In this document: positions 16,225 through 25,364 of the stretch, piece after piece
Position numbering within the stretch: position 1 is the first letter of the stretch
Layout of the letters: every line of letters starts with the position of its first letter
DNA from: Betaproteobacteria bacterium
Lineage (GTDB): Bacteria; Pseudomonadota; Gammaproteobacteria; Burkholderiales; SG8-41
NCBI GenBank assembly: GCA_016868015.1
Contig: VGIF01000016.1
Span: 1-33,295 of the forward strand
Direction of reading: 5' to 3'
Length of the DNA: 33,295 bases
The notes under the pieces: model-generated
Databases searched by the model: none
What the model was told of the DNA's origin: nothing
Seen by the model: only the letters and a program-made list of their open reading frames with translations
Made by a program: the position numbers and the translations under genes

Positions 16225-17451
16225 CTACAACGTCGGAATATGCACCTCGCCCCCCAACGTCGAGAGCCCCCAAGCCGCCGCCTGCGCATCGAAATTCAGG
16301 CTGATATGCGCGCCCAACGCATGCGCGTCGCGGAAAATGCGTTCGAGTGGATGGCTCACGTAAATGCCCATGGCGCCGGTGATCGTGTGCAGCATATCGA
16401 CCGCCTCGGTGGCGAGTTGCGCGGCGTAGGCGGCATCGCGCTTTTGGCGCAGCTTGGTTTCGAGGCTGGGCACGGATTTGGCGCGCGCTTTATCCATGGC
16501 CTCGAAACAATCGTTGCGCAGCAGATGGCGCGCGGCGTCGATCTTGGCGCCCGCCGCACCCACGCGCAGTTGCACCACCTGGAAATCGCGCATGCGCTGC
16601 GCGGTGTAATTGGTGCTGCGCGATTTCACCAATTCCTGTGTGTGCTCCAGCGCCGCCATGGCGTTGCCCACCGCAGTGGCGGCGATGCCCAAACCGCCCA
16701 TCGCGGCGAGTGAAATGCAATACAACGGATTAGGATTCACTTTCGCGCCGGGGAAGGTGCTGTCACCACGCGCATCGAGCATGCACAAGGCTTTGTATTC
16801 GGGCACAAACACGTCGTTCGCCACCACCGACATGCTCCCGGTGGAACGCATGCCCATCACGTGCCAATCGTCGATCACTTGATATTGCGATTGATCGAGC
16901 AGGCACATGCGGTAGTCGACGGGCTTACCGCTACCATCTGCCCCGTCGCGCACCGTCACCGCCAGCATGCACCATGAGCTGATGTTCACCCCACTGGAGA
17001 AATTCCATTTGCCGCTGATCACGTAGCCACCGTCGACCTTGCGCGCGCGGCCTTGCGGATAAGCGATGCCCGCGGCAATCATCACCTCCGGATCGGCGCC
17101 CCACACTTCGGCCTGCGCGCGCTCGTCGTAGAGCGCGAGCATCCAGTTGTGTATCGTCAGGTTCACCACCGTCCAACTGGTCGAGGCGCAGCCGCGCGCA
17201 AGCTCCATCGGCATGTCGATGTAAGCGATGAAGTCATACTCCATGCCGCCCCAGCGCTTGGGCTGCAAGATGCGCAGCGCGCCCATCGCCTGCAAATCGC
17301 GCACGGTTTCGGGCGGCATCACGCGGCCGGCTTCCGCTTGCGCGGCGCGTTCGCGCAGTGCGGGCACCAGCGCGCGGGCACGCGCCATGGTTTGCTCTAA
17401 TGCGACATCGGCGAAACTGACGGGTTTTGTATCGGGGGCGTTCATACTCAA
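16225..17451 (-). CDS. Acyl-CoA-dehydrogenase-fold flavin monooxygenase (HsaA/HpaB-like)
   Basis: The 408-residue protein has the acyl-CoA dehydrogenase fold of two-component flavin monooxygenases and related 'acyl-CoA dehydrogenase family' proteins. The N-terminal helices include AGRVMPPETVRDLQAMGALRI and QPKRWGGMEYDF. The middle beta domain reads GGYVISGKWNFSSGVN and DDWHVMGMRSTGSMSV, and the C-terminal bundle includes HTITGAMGIYVSHPLERIFRDAHALGAH. The GMRSTGS and W-x-F/SG segments are typical of the FADH2/FMNH2-using group (HsaA, hydroxylases of aromatic acids). A flavin reductase partner is not seen nearby. It is divergent from the TauD-type gene. The substrate is unknown; an aromatic or steroid-like ring compound is a guess. 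Confidence 0.82.
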   Translation of the reverse strand: MSMNAPDTKPVSFADVALEQTMARARALVPALRERAAQAEAGRVMPPETVRDLQAMGALRILQPKRWGGMEYDFIAYIDMPMELARGCASTSWTVVNLTIHNWMLALYDERAQAEVWGADPEVMIAAGIAYPQGRARKVDGGYVISGKWNFSSGVNISSWCMLAVTVRDGADGSGKPVDYRMCLLDQSQYQVIDDWHVMGMRSTGSMSVVANDVFVPEYKALCMLDARGDSTFPGAKVNPNPLYCISLAAMGGLGIAATAVGNAMAALEHTQELVKSRSTNYTAQRMRDFQVVQLRVGAAGAKIDAARHLLRNDCFEAMDKARAKSVPSLETKLRQKRDAAYAAQLATEAVDMLHTITGAMGIYVSHPLERIFRDAHALGAHISLNFDAQAAAWGLSTLGGEVHIPTL

Positions 17452-17616
17452 AAAGCGGTGTTACCGTTACGGTAAAATTCCACGCAAGCCATGACGCGCA
17501 CAAGGCTGCGATTGCATCGTGATTATACGGGAGCGCTCGCGTCATATTGTGGGGAATTTCTTGACGTGCGCCGCGCGCGCTCGGTAGCATGCTTTTTCAA
17601 TGCCCCGCCAGTCCCC

Positions 17617-18615
17617 ATGAACGCCCCCACACCCGCGCTGGTCACCGACGCGACTGCCTGGAAAGGCGCCGATATGGCGCGCGATCCAGGTTGGATCGTC
17701 ACCTTAAACGAGCGCCAGCTCGATGAACTCAAAAGCGCGGCCGATGCTTGTATCGGGCGCGGGCTTCGCGAGATCGACGTCAAGCCAGCGGATTTCGCGA
17801 TGACCACGATGGCCGCCGAACTTAAAACCTGGGCGCACGAACTCGCACACGGCCGCGGTTTTTTGCTGGTGCGCGGGCTGACCAAGGCGTGGAGCGATGC
17901 GCAAATTCGCACCGCGTTTTGGGGCATGGGTTTATATCTGGGCTCGCCGATTTCGCAGAACTCCTACGGTGACATGTTGGGTGAGGTGTTCGACGAAGGG
18001 GTCAAGATGGGCAGCGGCAAGGTTCGCGGCTATCGCACCAACCAGCATCTCTACTTTCACACCGACCGCTGCGACATCGTGGGCCTGTTGTGCCAGCGCC
18101 CGGCGAAATCCGGCGGGCTTTCCAGCATAGTCAGCTCGACACGCGTTTACAACGAAATCGCGCAGGCGCATCCGGAATATCTCGGCCCGCTGCTCAACGG
18201 CTACATACACTTGAATGTCGAGGAAGGCGGTGATCTGTCGACCTATCGCGTGCCGGTGTTCAGCGGGCAGGACGGCGTGTTAAGCGCCCGTATCCTGCGC
18301 AACAGCGTCGAGGCTGCAATCAAAATGGGACGTGCACAGTACACCGAACTTGAAACCGCCGCGCTGGCGAGTCTGGATGCCTGCGCCAATCGCGCCGACT
18401 TGCGGCTTGACATGATGCTGGAACGCGGCGACATTCAGCTCATCAACAACTACACCATCATGCACGCGCGCACCGAGTTCGAGGATTTTGAAGAACCGCA
18501 TTTGCGGCGGCGCATGGTGCGCTTGTGGCTTACCGCGCACGGTGAGCGGCGCAAGGTAAACGCAGGCGTTTTTCGCGATTACCATGGCGTGCACCAAAAT
18601 TTGCAACGGCAATAA
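17617..18615 (+). CDS. TauD/TfdA-family Fe(II)/2-oxoglutarate dioxygenase
   Basis: This is a 332-residue member of the taurine/2,4-D dioxygenase superfamily. The iron-binding HxD is LYFHTDRCD (His148, Asp150) and the distal His is His283 in NNYTIMHARTEFED. The 2-oxoglutarate-binding Arg is probably in LRRRMVRLWL (298-302). LAHGRGFLLVRGL is the usual N-terminal strand. The start was set at MNAPTPALV (17617), because upstream residues of the open frame have no family character. No good Shine-Dalgarno sequence is visible. The FAH-family gene follows 73 bases later on the same strand. The substrate cannot be read from the sequence. Confidence 0.88.
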   Translation: MNAPTPALVTDATAWKGADMARDPGWIVTLNERQLDELKSAADACIGRGLREIDVKPADFAMTTMAAELKTWAHELAHGRGFLLVRGLTKAWSDAQIRTAFWGMGLYLGSPISQNSYGDMLGEVFDEGVKMGSGKVRGYRTNQHLYFHTDRCDIVGLLCQRPAKSGGLSSIVSSTRVYNEIAQAHPEYLGPLLNGYIHLNVEEGGDLSTYRVPVFSGQDGVLSARILRNSVEAAIKMGRAQYTELETAALASLDACANRADLRLDMMLERGDIQLINNYTIMHARTEFEDFEEPHLRRRMVRLWLTAHGERRKVNAGVFRDYHGVHQNLQRQ

Positions 18616-18688
18616 CTTGGCGCCTGTTAACCCTACGCCACCCATCCCTCCAACTTTTAAATAACCTCCCCACAGAAAGGGTACAACC

Positions 18689-19612
18689 ATGAAGCTAATG
18701 TTTTTTGATGATTTCAAACTGGGCGTCGTCAAGGGCGATTCGGTCGTCGATGTCAGCGCGCTGGTGAAAGACATTCCACACACTTGCCCCGGCGATTTGA
18801 TCAACGGCTTGATCGCCAATTTCGGCGCCTATCGCGGCAAGCTCGAAGCCGCCGGCGGCAGCGGCATGCCGCTCGCCAACGTGCGCATACGCCCGCCGGT
18901 CACGCGCCCGCAAACCATCGACTGCATGGCGGTGAACTACATGGAAGACGGCACGCGCGATGCGCCGGCGCCGATCAACGCGTTTCAGAAGGTGCCCAAT
19001 TCAATCATCGGCAACGGCGACACCATGGTGCTGCCCGACGTGCCGGCGACGCTGTTCGAGGGCGAAGCGGAACTCGCGCTGATCATCGGCAAGCGCTGCA
19101 GTAACGTGAAGGCGGCCGACGCGATGCAATACATCTTCGGCTACACCAACTTTATCGACGGCTCCGCGCGCGGCCTGCACCCGCCGAGCAACGTGTTCTA
19201 CCAAATGAAGTGCCGCGATACCTTTGCGCCGATCGGGCCTTACATCGTTACCGCCGATGAGATCCCCGATCCGCACAAGCTGCAAATCAAGCTCTGGGTC
19301 AACGGGGTACTCAAGCAAAACTTCAACACCGACGACATGGCGCACAACATCCCGCGCTGCATCGAGTGGATCAGCTCCATCCACACGCTCGAGCCGGGCG
19401 ACATTATCGCCACCGGCACCAATCACCGCGGCTTGTTCGGCTTGCAAGACGGCGACAAAGTCGAACTCGAAGTCGAACGCTGCGGGCGGCTCACCATCAA
19501 CATCCGCGACGATTTGAAGCGCACCTGGGATCGCAAGACACGGCTTGAGCGCGCGGAATTAAAACTCGAAGGTCTGTCGCCGCAAATCAGCGGCAAATAC
19601 GCCAAGCCGTAG
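18689..19612 (+). CDS. Fumarylacetoacetate hydrolase family protein
   Basis: This 307-residue FAH-superfamily enzyme is of the type that hydrolyses, isomerises or decarboxylates 2-oxo- or acyl-pyruvate intermediates of aromatic breakdown. The metal site is indicated by LFEGEAELALIIGKRC (E-x-E) and YTNFIDGSARG (Asp). CRDTFAPIGPYIVTADEIPDP and LEPGDIIATGTNHRG are conserved signatures of the C-terminal domain. AGAAAGGG precedes the ATG. It is probably cotranscribed with the dioxygenase upstream and ends at a strong terminator. The precise substrate is not determined. Confidence 0.9.
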   Translation: MKLMFFDDFKLGVVKGDSVVDVSALVKDIPHTCPGDLINGLIANFGAYRGKLEAAGGSGMPLANVRIRPPVTRPQTIDCMAVNYMEDGTRDAPAPINAFQKVPNSIIGNGDTMVLPDVPATLFEGEAELALIIGKRCSNVKAADAMQYIFGYTNFIDGSARGLHPPSNVFYQMKCRDTFAPIGPYIVTADEIPDPHKLQIKLWVNGVLKQNFNTDDMAHNIPRCIEWISSIHTLEPGDIIATGTNHRGLFGLQDGDKVELEVERCGRLTINIRDDLKRTWDRKTRLERAELKLEGLSPQISGKYAKP

Positions 19613-19626
19613 TGCGGCGATACAAC

Positions 19627-19658
19627 AAAAACAGGACGCCGCGGCGTCCTGTTTTTTT
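19627..19658 (+). terminator. Rho-independent terminator after the FAH-family gene
   Basis: A perfect 14-bp stem (19627-19640 with 19643-19656), with loop GC and a run of T residues, lies 15 bases after the stop codon. The A/T symmetry allows termination on both strands. Confidence 0.9.
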
Positions 19659-19730
19659 GGGGGCGAAGCGCCGCCGCCAGGTGAAGTACACCGATCGCAC
19701 CCGCTGTATCGCAGCAACCTTTATAAAAAC

Positions 19731-19751
19731 TTGTTTAAAATCAAATACTTA
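19731..19751 (-). repeat. Dispersed AT-rich motif, copy D
   Basis: On the minus strand TAAGTATTTGATTTTAAACA begins at 19751, nine bases after the stop of the ketopantoate-reductase-like gene. It shares 21 identical bases with copy E. Confidence 0.75.
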
Positions 19752-19760
19752 CGTATTTAC

Positions 19761-20811
19761 TTACAGTGCGATGGTATCGATCAGCGACACCCCGGGCCGC
19801 AACACGCCGCGATCGATGCGCCGCACCAGTGCCGTTAGCGCGGCGTGCGTGGGCGTAGGCACGCCGCATGCCGCGCCTTTCTCAACCACCAGTCCGTTGG
19901 TGAAATCGATCTCGGTGCGGCGGCCGCTTTGCACATCACGCCCGACCGACGAATGCGTGGGCGCGGTGAGTTTTTTCATCCACAAGGCCAGGCCTTGCCC
20001 GATGCGTGCGCGCGCGGCGGCGTCGCCCGCATCAGCGGCGACGTAGTCGTTGGCATCGATGCCATACACCGTGCCGATGTCGTAACCCAGCGCGCGGCCC
20101 ACCGCGACCGCCTCGGCCGCGAGCCGCACGCCGATGCGATGCACGCGTCCGCGTTCGATCAGCACCGCGCGATTATCGAGCCCCGTGGCGCCCAGCAAGC
20201 CATGCATCATGACGTTGGCCAAAAGCTTGGTCCAACGCTCACTGTTCAACGCAGGCGTAACCTCGGCGCCATCCACGCCGCTCAAGATGCGCGCAAGCGC
20301 CGCCGCGCGCGCTCACGCGCCCATCCACCTCGCCCACGCGAAACACCGCATGCGCTTCGCCGCCGGGCTCTTGCGTGCGCGTGACGTGGCCCGGCGCCAG
20401 CACCTTGACGCTGATGCCGCTGGCGATGCAACCCAGCGTGCGCGAGGCGCCCACCAGCGCCGCGATGCGCTCCTCGTTCATGCCGTTTTGCAGCGACACC
20501 ACATAACCATCGTCCGCGAGATAGGGCGCGATCAACGCCGCCGCCCAGTGCGTGTCGTACGATTTGGTGCTGATGATCGCAATATCCACCGGCTCGCGGA
20601 TCAGCCGCTGCGCGTCACCAATGTCGAACGCGCGCACGCGCACAGTGGTTTCGCCCTGCGTGCCGGAGAGTTTAAGACCATGCTCGCGCATCGCCGCCAC
20701 ATGCGCGGGCCACGGGTCGATCAAGGTTACCATTTCGCCGGCGAGCGTCAGGCGCCCGCCGACGTAGCCACCGACCGCGCCGGCGCCGATGATGGCGATA
20801 TGGGGTTTCAT
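19761..20811 (-). pseudogene. Ketopantoate reductase-like protein (PanE/ApbA family), frameshifted
   Basis: The family converts 2-dehydropantoate to pantoate with NADPH, though many members act on other oxo acids. The N-terminal half from the ATG at 20811 has IAIIGAGAVGGYVGGRL (the Rossmann GxGxxG), IISTKSYDT and VVSLQNGMNEE. The C-terminal half has NSERWTKLLANVMMHGLLGATG and the closing GVPTPTHAALTALVRRID. They lie in different frames. Removing one base in the GC-only tract at about 20301-20312 joins them as RVSARAAALARILSGVDG, about 350 residues, the family length. It is a real frameshift or a single-base sequence error. It stands opposite the Bug gene at 20961 (divergent). Confidence 0.82.
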
Positions 20812-20960
20812 GCGAGACAGTGTAACGGCTAGCGCATTCGTGGCAAAGTAGCGCCGTGGCATTACAGCCAAATCCGGCCCCGCCGAAATCGAGATCGCCA
20901 TGATGTCGTTCCCGCGCAGGCGGGAACCCACAACAGCATTGCATAGGTCACCGAACACCC

Positions 20961-21917
20961 ATGAAAATAATCACGTTAACGCTTTTGCTTGTCGCAACAA
21001 CCGCAAACCTTTACGCGCAACCGTACCCGGCCAAACCCGTGCGCTTCATGGTCGGCTTCGCCCCCGGCGGCGCCGCCGACATCACCGCGCGCGCGTTGGC
21101 GCCGAAGTTATCCGAACTGCTCGGCCAGCAGTTCTACATCGAAAACCGCCCCGGCGCGGGCGGCATGTTGGGCACCGATGCCGCGGCAAAATCGCCGCCC
21201 GATGGCTACACGCTGCTACTGATGCCCGCCGCGGATGCGATACAACCGGCGGTGCGCCGCAAACTGCCGTACGATCTGATGCGCGATTTCACACCGGTGG
21301 CGCGCGTGGTGAGCGGGCCGTGGTTTCTGGTGGTGCACCCGTCGGTGCCGGCGCGCAGCGCACGCGAGTTCGTGGCACTCGCACGCAAAAACCCCGGCAA
21401 GTTGAACTACGCCACCTCGGGTATCAGCAGTTCCGCGCATTTGACGGCGGAGTTGTTGAAGTCGCTGGCAAAAATCGACATCGTCCACGTGCCGTTCAAA
21501 GGCATTGTCGAGGGCATGACCGGTGTCGCCGGCGGCGAAGTGGATTTGATTTTCGCGAGCATTCCCTCCTCGCTGCCGTTGCGCAACGCCGGGCGCGTGC
21601 GCGCGCTCGCCGTCACCACCGCCGAGCGCACGCCGCTCGCGCCTGATATGCCGACGCTCAATGAATCCGGCGTGCCGGGTTACGACCGCACCGGCTGGTA
21701 TGGCGTGCTCGCCCCGGCCGGCACGGCGCGCGAAATCGTCACGCGCTTACACAGCGCCATCGTTAAAATCGTCAACTTGCACGAGATGAGGGAGGCGTTT
21801 ATGCGGCAGGGGCTGGAGCCTTGGTTGGCCGCACCGGAGGCGTTTGGGGAATTTATCCGTGGCGAGATTGCGCAGAATATTAAGCTGGTTAAGGCGGCGG
21901 GGATTAAGGTGGAGTAG
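20961..21917 (+). CDS. Bug/TctC-family periplasmic solute-binding protein 1
   Basis: This is a 318-residue extracytoplasmic receptor of the Bordetella-uptake-gene family, which binds carboxylates for tripartite tricarboxylate (TctABC) transport or sensing. The signal peptide (TLTLLLVATTANLYA) is followed by the ligand loop VGFAPGGAADITAR, then PPDGYTLLLMPA, GKLNYATSGISSSAHLTAELL and VPFKGIVEGMTGV, all family landmarks. It is convergent with the cupin gene across the second long inverted repeat. Its ligand is unknown, and no TctA or TctB gene is present. Confidence 0.92.
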   Translation: MKIITLTLLLVATTANLYAQPYPAKPVRFMVGFAPGGAADITARALAPKLSELLGQQFYIENRPGAGGMLGTDAAAKSPPDGYTLLLMPAADAIQPAVRRKLPYDLMRDFTPVARVVSGPWFLVVHPSVPARSAREFVALARKNPGKLNYATSGISSSAHLTAELLKSLAKIDIVHVPFKGIVEGMTGVAGGEVDLIFASIPSSLPLRNAGRVRALAVTTAERTPLAPDMPTLNESGVPGYDRTGWYGVLAPAGTAREIVTRLHSAIVKIVNLHEMREAFMRQGLEPWLAAPEAFGEFIRGEIAQNIKLVKAAGIKVE

Positions 21918-21929
21918 GACGACGAACTG

Positions 21930-22033
21930 CTTCACCGCAGAGGCGCAAAGGCGCAGAGAACACTTGCGGAGAAAAACCAAAGCGTTGGCTTTTCTCTGCG
22001 TAACCTCTGCGCCTGCGCGTCTCTGCGGTAAGG
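21930..22033. repeat. Long inverted repeat, second CACCGCAGAGGCGC-type copy
   Basis: CTTCACCGCAGAGGCGC begins at 21930 and the arm TCTCTGCGGTAAGG ends at 22033. The arms pair over roughly 45 bases with mismatches, around a short AT-rich centre. It fills the whole gap between two convergent genes and could serve as a bidirectional terminator. It lacks the AT-rich motif found inside the selA-selB copy. Confidence 0.85.
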
Positions 22034-22037
22034 TTGT

Positions 22038-22712
22038 TTAACGCATCGTCAGAGCAAGCAACGTCGCCCCCTGTGGAAACTTCACCGCCCCATGCGCCGC
22101 ATCGCGCACCCTTAAAAAATCCCACTCGCCCAGCGCCACACCATCGATGTCCGCGCCACCAAACGCAATCAACGCGGAATGCATCTTGCTATAGCTCTTG
22201 GCCGGCATCGTGCCGCCCGGCGCAAACTTGATCGCTTGCACCAGCAGCCGCCCGCAACCGCGATCGACCAGGGTTTTGATTTGCTCGCCGTTGGCGCCCG
22301 CCTCCCACGGTATCTGCTCTTGTTGAATCAAGCGGTTGTGTTTTTCGGTCGAGAGTGTTTCGACTTCGCTATGAAAGTAGCTGCCCTGAAACGCGCTTAG
22401 CAATTGGCAGCTTTCGGGATAATGCAGCGGCCCATGCGGCTCGTTGCTGGGGCCCAACACCACGTCGAGTGGCCTTAAGGTTTTGCCATCGACTATCGTG
22501 TGATGCTTTAACACCGTGGTCGCGTGCATGCCCCCATGCACATGGCGCGGCTCGGTCGAGCCCTTCGGGTAATCAATCAAGCGGATGCACAACTGGTTGT
22601 CCTTGTCGTCGCAATACATGCCGGCACGACTCGGCCAGTTGTCGACGTTGCGGCGGTCCTCCCACGGAATGTCTTTGACGTGGACGATTTCGAAGCCGGC
22701 TTTGGATTCCAT
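22038..22712 (-). CDS. Cupin-type protein
   Basis: This is a 224-residue, all-beta-looking protein. YPKGSTEPRHVHGGMHATTVLKHHTIVDG has the first cupin motif (G-x5-HxH-x-G spacing, with several His that could bind metal). The second half repeats the style (IKFAPGGTMPAKSYSKMHSALIAFGGADIDG), so two cupin domains in tandem are likely. The ATG at 22712 has GGAG 7 bases upstream. It is the last gene of the minus-strand run after the ThDP enzyme, which hints at a dioxygenase, isomerase or hydrolase step in the same pathway. The substrate is unknown. Confidence 0.78.
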   Translation of the reverse strand: MESKAGFEIVHVKDIPWEDRRNVDNWPSRAGMYCDDKDNQLCIRLIDYPKGSTEPRHVHGGMHATTVLKHHTIVDGKTLRPLDVVLGPSNEPHGPLHYPESCQLLSAFQGSYFHSEVETLSTEKHNRLIQQEQIPWEAGANGEQIKTLVDRGCGRLLVQAIKFAPGGTMPAKSYSKMHSALIAFGGADIDGVALGEWDFLRVRDAAHGAVKFPQGATLLALTMR

Positions 22713-22802
22713 TTTTCTGCTCCATTTACCAGTAGAGCGCGCACCGCGCACGCGGCCACTCAACCAACGCGTGCGCATTGCGCACCCCACCATCACATAA
22801 AT

Positions 22803-23597
22803 CTAAGTATTTGATTTTAAACAATAAAATAATCGGGATGCAATGTTCGCCGAGCCCGGCGCGTGCACCGTATCGCGCACCACGTCGGTCGACCACTTGA
22901 CCATTTTTTTGTTGGGCTTTTCGTAATAGACGAAATATTTTTCGCGCGCTTCGAGCGAATTGAATTCGTAAAAGCACGCGTGCTTGGCCCAGCCCGCCAC
23001 CGATACCAGCTTACGCACGCGCACGCAGCCTTTCACTTTCGTCAACGACGGCAAACGCCAACGCGCGTACCAAGCAGCTTGCTCTTCCTCGTTGTTCCAA
23101 TCGCCGGAATTGAAACTGCCAAGCTGGATCGCCGGCGCGGGCGCCATGTGCGGTTTGTTGTTCGCCATGCCCGGGCCTTCAATGCGACCCTCTTCAAGCA
23201 TGAAGTTGTGGCGTTCTTCCTGCCGCAATGCGAGCATTTTCTTGTCGGTCTTCGCAAGCTTGGCATGAAACTCATCGGGCATCGGGTTCACCAGCGCGTA
23301 AACATCGGGCGCGCCGAACATCAAAATATAACGGTCGCCAATCGGCACGCCTTTGGGATTTTTTTTGTGGCTGATGCGCCCGCCGCCACCGAGCGGGGTG
23401 AAACTGGCTGTGGGCTGCGAGGCATACAGCGCGCCCCACAACACGCGGTCGCGTTTTAGCACCTTGGGCACGTATGAATCTTGCACCCAATCCAGGAACG
23501 CCTGACGAGACTTCTCATTGAGATTCGCCGGCAGGTTGAACCAGGAAAGCCAATACGCGCGATCCAGCCCTTGTGCAAAATTTCCGAACTGCGCCAT
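22803..23597 (-). CDS. Unrecognised 264-residue protein next to the ThDP enzyme
   Basis: I do not recognise it firmly. It starts MAQFGNFAQGLDRAYWLSWFNLP (ATG at 23597, GGGGAG upstream). The ThDP-enzyme stop lies one base upstream of its ATG, so the two are translationally linked. Two similar halves (RAYWLSWFNLPANL...YVPKVLKRDRVLWGALYAS and AAWYARWRLPSLTKVKGCVRVRKLV) suggest a duplicated ferredoxin-like dimeric alpha/beta-barrel of the EthD kind. No signal peptide is present. Its last residues LFYCLKSNT and stop are encoded by copy E of the AT-rich motif, so the original C-terminus may have been replaced. Confidence 0.75.
   Translation of the reverse strand: MAQFGNFAQGLDRAYWLSWFNLPANLNEKSRQAFLDWVQDSYVPKVLKRDRVLWGALYASQPTASFTPLGGGGRISHKKNPKGVPIGDRYILMFGAPDVYALVNPMPDEFHAKLAKTDKKMLALRQEERHNFMLEEGRIEGPGMANNKPHMAPAPAIQLGSFNSGDWNNEEEQAAWYARWRLPSLTKVKGCVRVRKLVSVAGWAKHACFYEFNSLEAREKYFVYYEKPNKKMVKWSTDVVRDTVHAPGSANIASRLFYCLKSNT
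22804..22838 (+). repeat. Dispersed AT-rich motif, copy E
   Basis: TAAGTATTTGATTTTAAACA starts at 22804. On the minus strand it forms the final codons and the stop (22805-22803) of the 264-residue protein gene. Confidence 0.78.
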
Positions 23598-23598
23598 C

Positions 23599-25305
23599 TC
23601 AACTCCCCTGTTTTTGATACGAATGAAAATCGCGTCCGCTCGGCGTCCACGGATGCGGTGCAATCGCGTACATGTCGGTGGCAACATCCACCACCACGGG
23701 TTTGTTCATCGCGATCGCCCGCTTGATCGCATCGTTGATATCGCCTGCTTTTTCCACGCGAATGCCGACGCAGCCGAACGACTCAGCCACCTTGGCGAAA
23801 TTCACCTCGGGAAAGCGCCACATTTCCTCCGCGCGGCCGCGCTGCTTGCCGCCGTAGGCGATGTCGTTAAGCTTGATCTCCTGATTCAACGCGCTGTTGT
23901 TGTTGACCACGATCACCGCGTTAATGCCGTGCCGCCGCGCGGTCTCCAACTCGGCAATGTGATAATAAAAACCGCCGTCGCCGGTGAAGCACACCACCGG
24001 TTTGTCCGGGTTGGCGCATTTCACCCCCAACGCCGCCGGGAAACCCCAGCCGAGCGAACCCGCGGTGCGGAAATAACGCTGCGTCGGATACTTCAACTCG
24101 ATAAAACGCGCCGTCCAAATGCCCGCGTGGCCGGTGTCGGAAACCACCATGCCGTCCGGCGGCAGCGCATCGGAAATTTCCTTGCAAATGCGCTCCGGGC
24201 GGATCGGCGACACTGGCGCGTTGCGCATTTCCGAATTCTCGCGCCGCCACTCGGCGACGATTTGCTGCGCGCGCTGGGTCCACTGCGTCGCGGCAGCGGG
24301 CTTGGCGTTTTCGATGAGGCGCTTCAGCCCGAGCTTGGCATCGCTCAAAATCGACACCGCATTCGGATAATTGCGGCCGAGTTCTTCCGGGTCGATATCG
24401 AGCTGTATCACCGGCGTGCCCTGCGGCGGGAACATCCAGTTGTTCGTCACCTGCCCGCCGGCGTGGCTGCCGACAAAAAACGCGGTGTCACACTCCGCCA
24501 GCACGCGGTTCGCACAGTCGCGCGCGTAAGCCCCCGGCACGCCGACATTGAGCGGATGATTGTCGGGCAGCGACGACTTGGCGTTAAGCGAAGTCGCCAC
24601 CGGAATATTGAGTTTCTCGGCCAACGCCACCAGCTCCGCCTGCGCGCCCGAAGTCATCACCCCGCCGCCGGCGATGATCACCGGGCGCTGCGCCTTGGCG
24701 AGCAGCGCCAGCGCATCATGAACGTGCTGCGTATCAGGCTCCGGGCGAAACGGCGGCACGCGTTTGTATTTCGGTTCGACCAGCGGATTGAGATCGGCCT
24801 CGCCCTCGGTGAGTTGTCCCAAGTGCCCCTGGATACGCAAATGCACCGGCCCCGGCGCGCCCGAAGTGGCGACGCGAAACGCCTGACGCGTAAGATCGGG
24901 CAGCCGTGCCAGCGTATCCACCTGTGCGTTGAACTTGGTCACCACATCGAACTGCGTGATGTCATCCACCTCCTGATAGGCATGCTTGTAGCGCGAGGCC
25001 GGCGCGGGGCCGCCCGTCACCGCGATCACCGGCGCGCCCGCCATGTGCGCATCGCGCAGGCCCGCGGCAAGGTTCGACGCACCAATCATTTGCGCCATGC
25101 ACACCCCGGGTTTGCCGCTCGAGCGCGCGTAGCCATCGGCCATGTACGCCGCGGCCTTTTCGCCATGCACCATGATGCGCGCGATCGGCATGTCCTCCAT
25201 CTCGGCGAACGATTTCAAGATAAACGCCGGCACAAAAAATATGTGCGACACCTCGTAATCGCGCATCATCTCGGCGAAAAGGCGCGCGCCGGTCATTTTC
25301 GGCAT
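23599..25305 (-). CDS. Thiamine-diphosphate-dependent enzyme (acetolactate synthase-like)
   Basis: The 568-residue protein has the three-domain layout of the acetohydroxyacid synthase/benzoylformate decarboxylase/oxalyl-CoA decarboxylase superfamily. The catalytic Glu49 is in MVHGEKAAAYMADGYAR, the central domain has AQRPVIIAGGGVMTSGA, and the ThDP/Mg site is GDGGFYYHIAELETARRHGINAVIVVNNN. GAGGAG precedes the ATG. It is followed by the 264-residue gene (1-base gap), then the cupin gene. The Bug receptor gene upstream on the same strand suggests uptake and processing of a 2-oxo or hydroxy acid. True IlvB is unlikely because no IlvN regulatory subunit follows. The exact reaction is undetermined. 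Confidence 0.88.
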   Translation of the reverse strand: MPKMTGARLFAEMMRDYEVSHIFFVPAFILKSFAEMEDMPIARIMVHGEKAAAYMADGYARSSGKPGVCMAQMIGASNLAAGLRDAHMAGAPVIAVTGGPAPASRYKHAYQEVDDITQFDVVTKFNAQVDTLARLPDLTRQAFRVATSGAPGPVHLRIQGHLGQLTEGEADLNPLVEPKYKRVPPFRPEPDTQHVHDALALLAKAQRPVIIAGGGVMTSGAQAELVALAEKLNIPVATSLNAKSSLPDNHPLNVGVPGAYARDCANRVLAECDTAFFVGSHAGGQVTNNWMFPPQGTPVIQLDIDPEELGRNYPNAVSILSDAKLGLKRLIENAKPAAATQWTQRAQQIVAEWRRENSEMRNAPVSPIRPERICKEISDALPPDGMVVSDTGHAGIWTARFIELKYPTQRYFRTAGSLGWGFPAALGVKCANPDKPVVCFTGDGGFYYHIAELETARRHGINAVIVVNNNSALNQEIKLNDIAYGGKQRGRAEEMWRFPEVNFAKVAESFGCVGIRVEKAGDINDAIKRAIAMNKPVVVDVATDMYAIAPHPWTPSGRDFHSYQKQGS

Positions 25306-25364
25306 GGTGGCTCCTCGGGTAAAAACTGAATATTACTTTGGGCGTTGTGGGTCGGGAAAGATAT

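Noticed and set aside
23518-25329. Long open frame (about 600 codons) on the plus strand opposite the ThDP enzyme
   Set aside because: It is Arg/His-rich with no recognisable domain, and it exactly shadows a gene with clear catalytic motifs. Long antisense frames are expected at this GC content.
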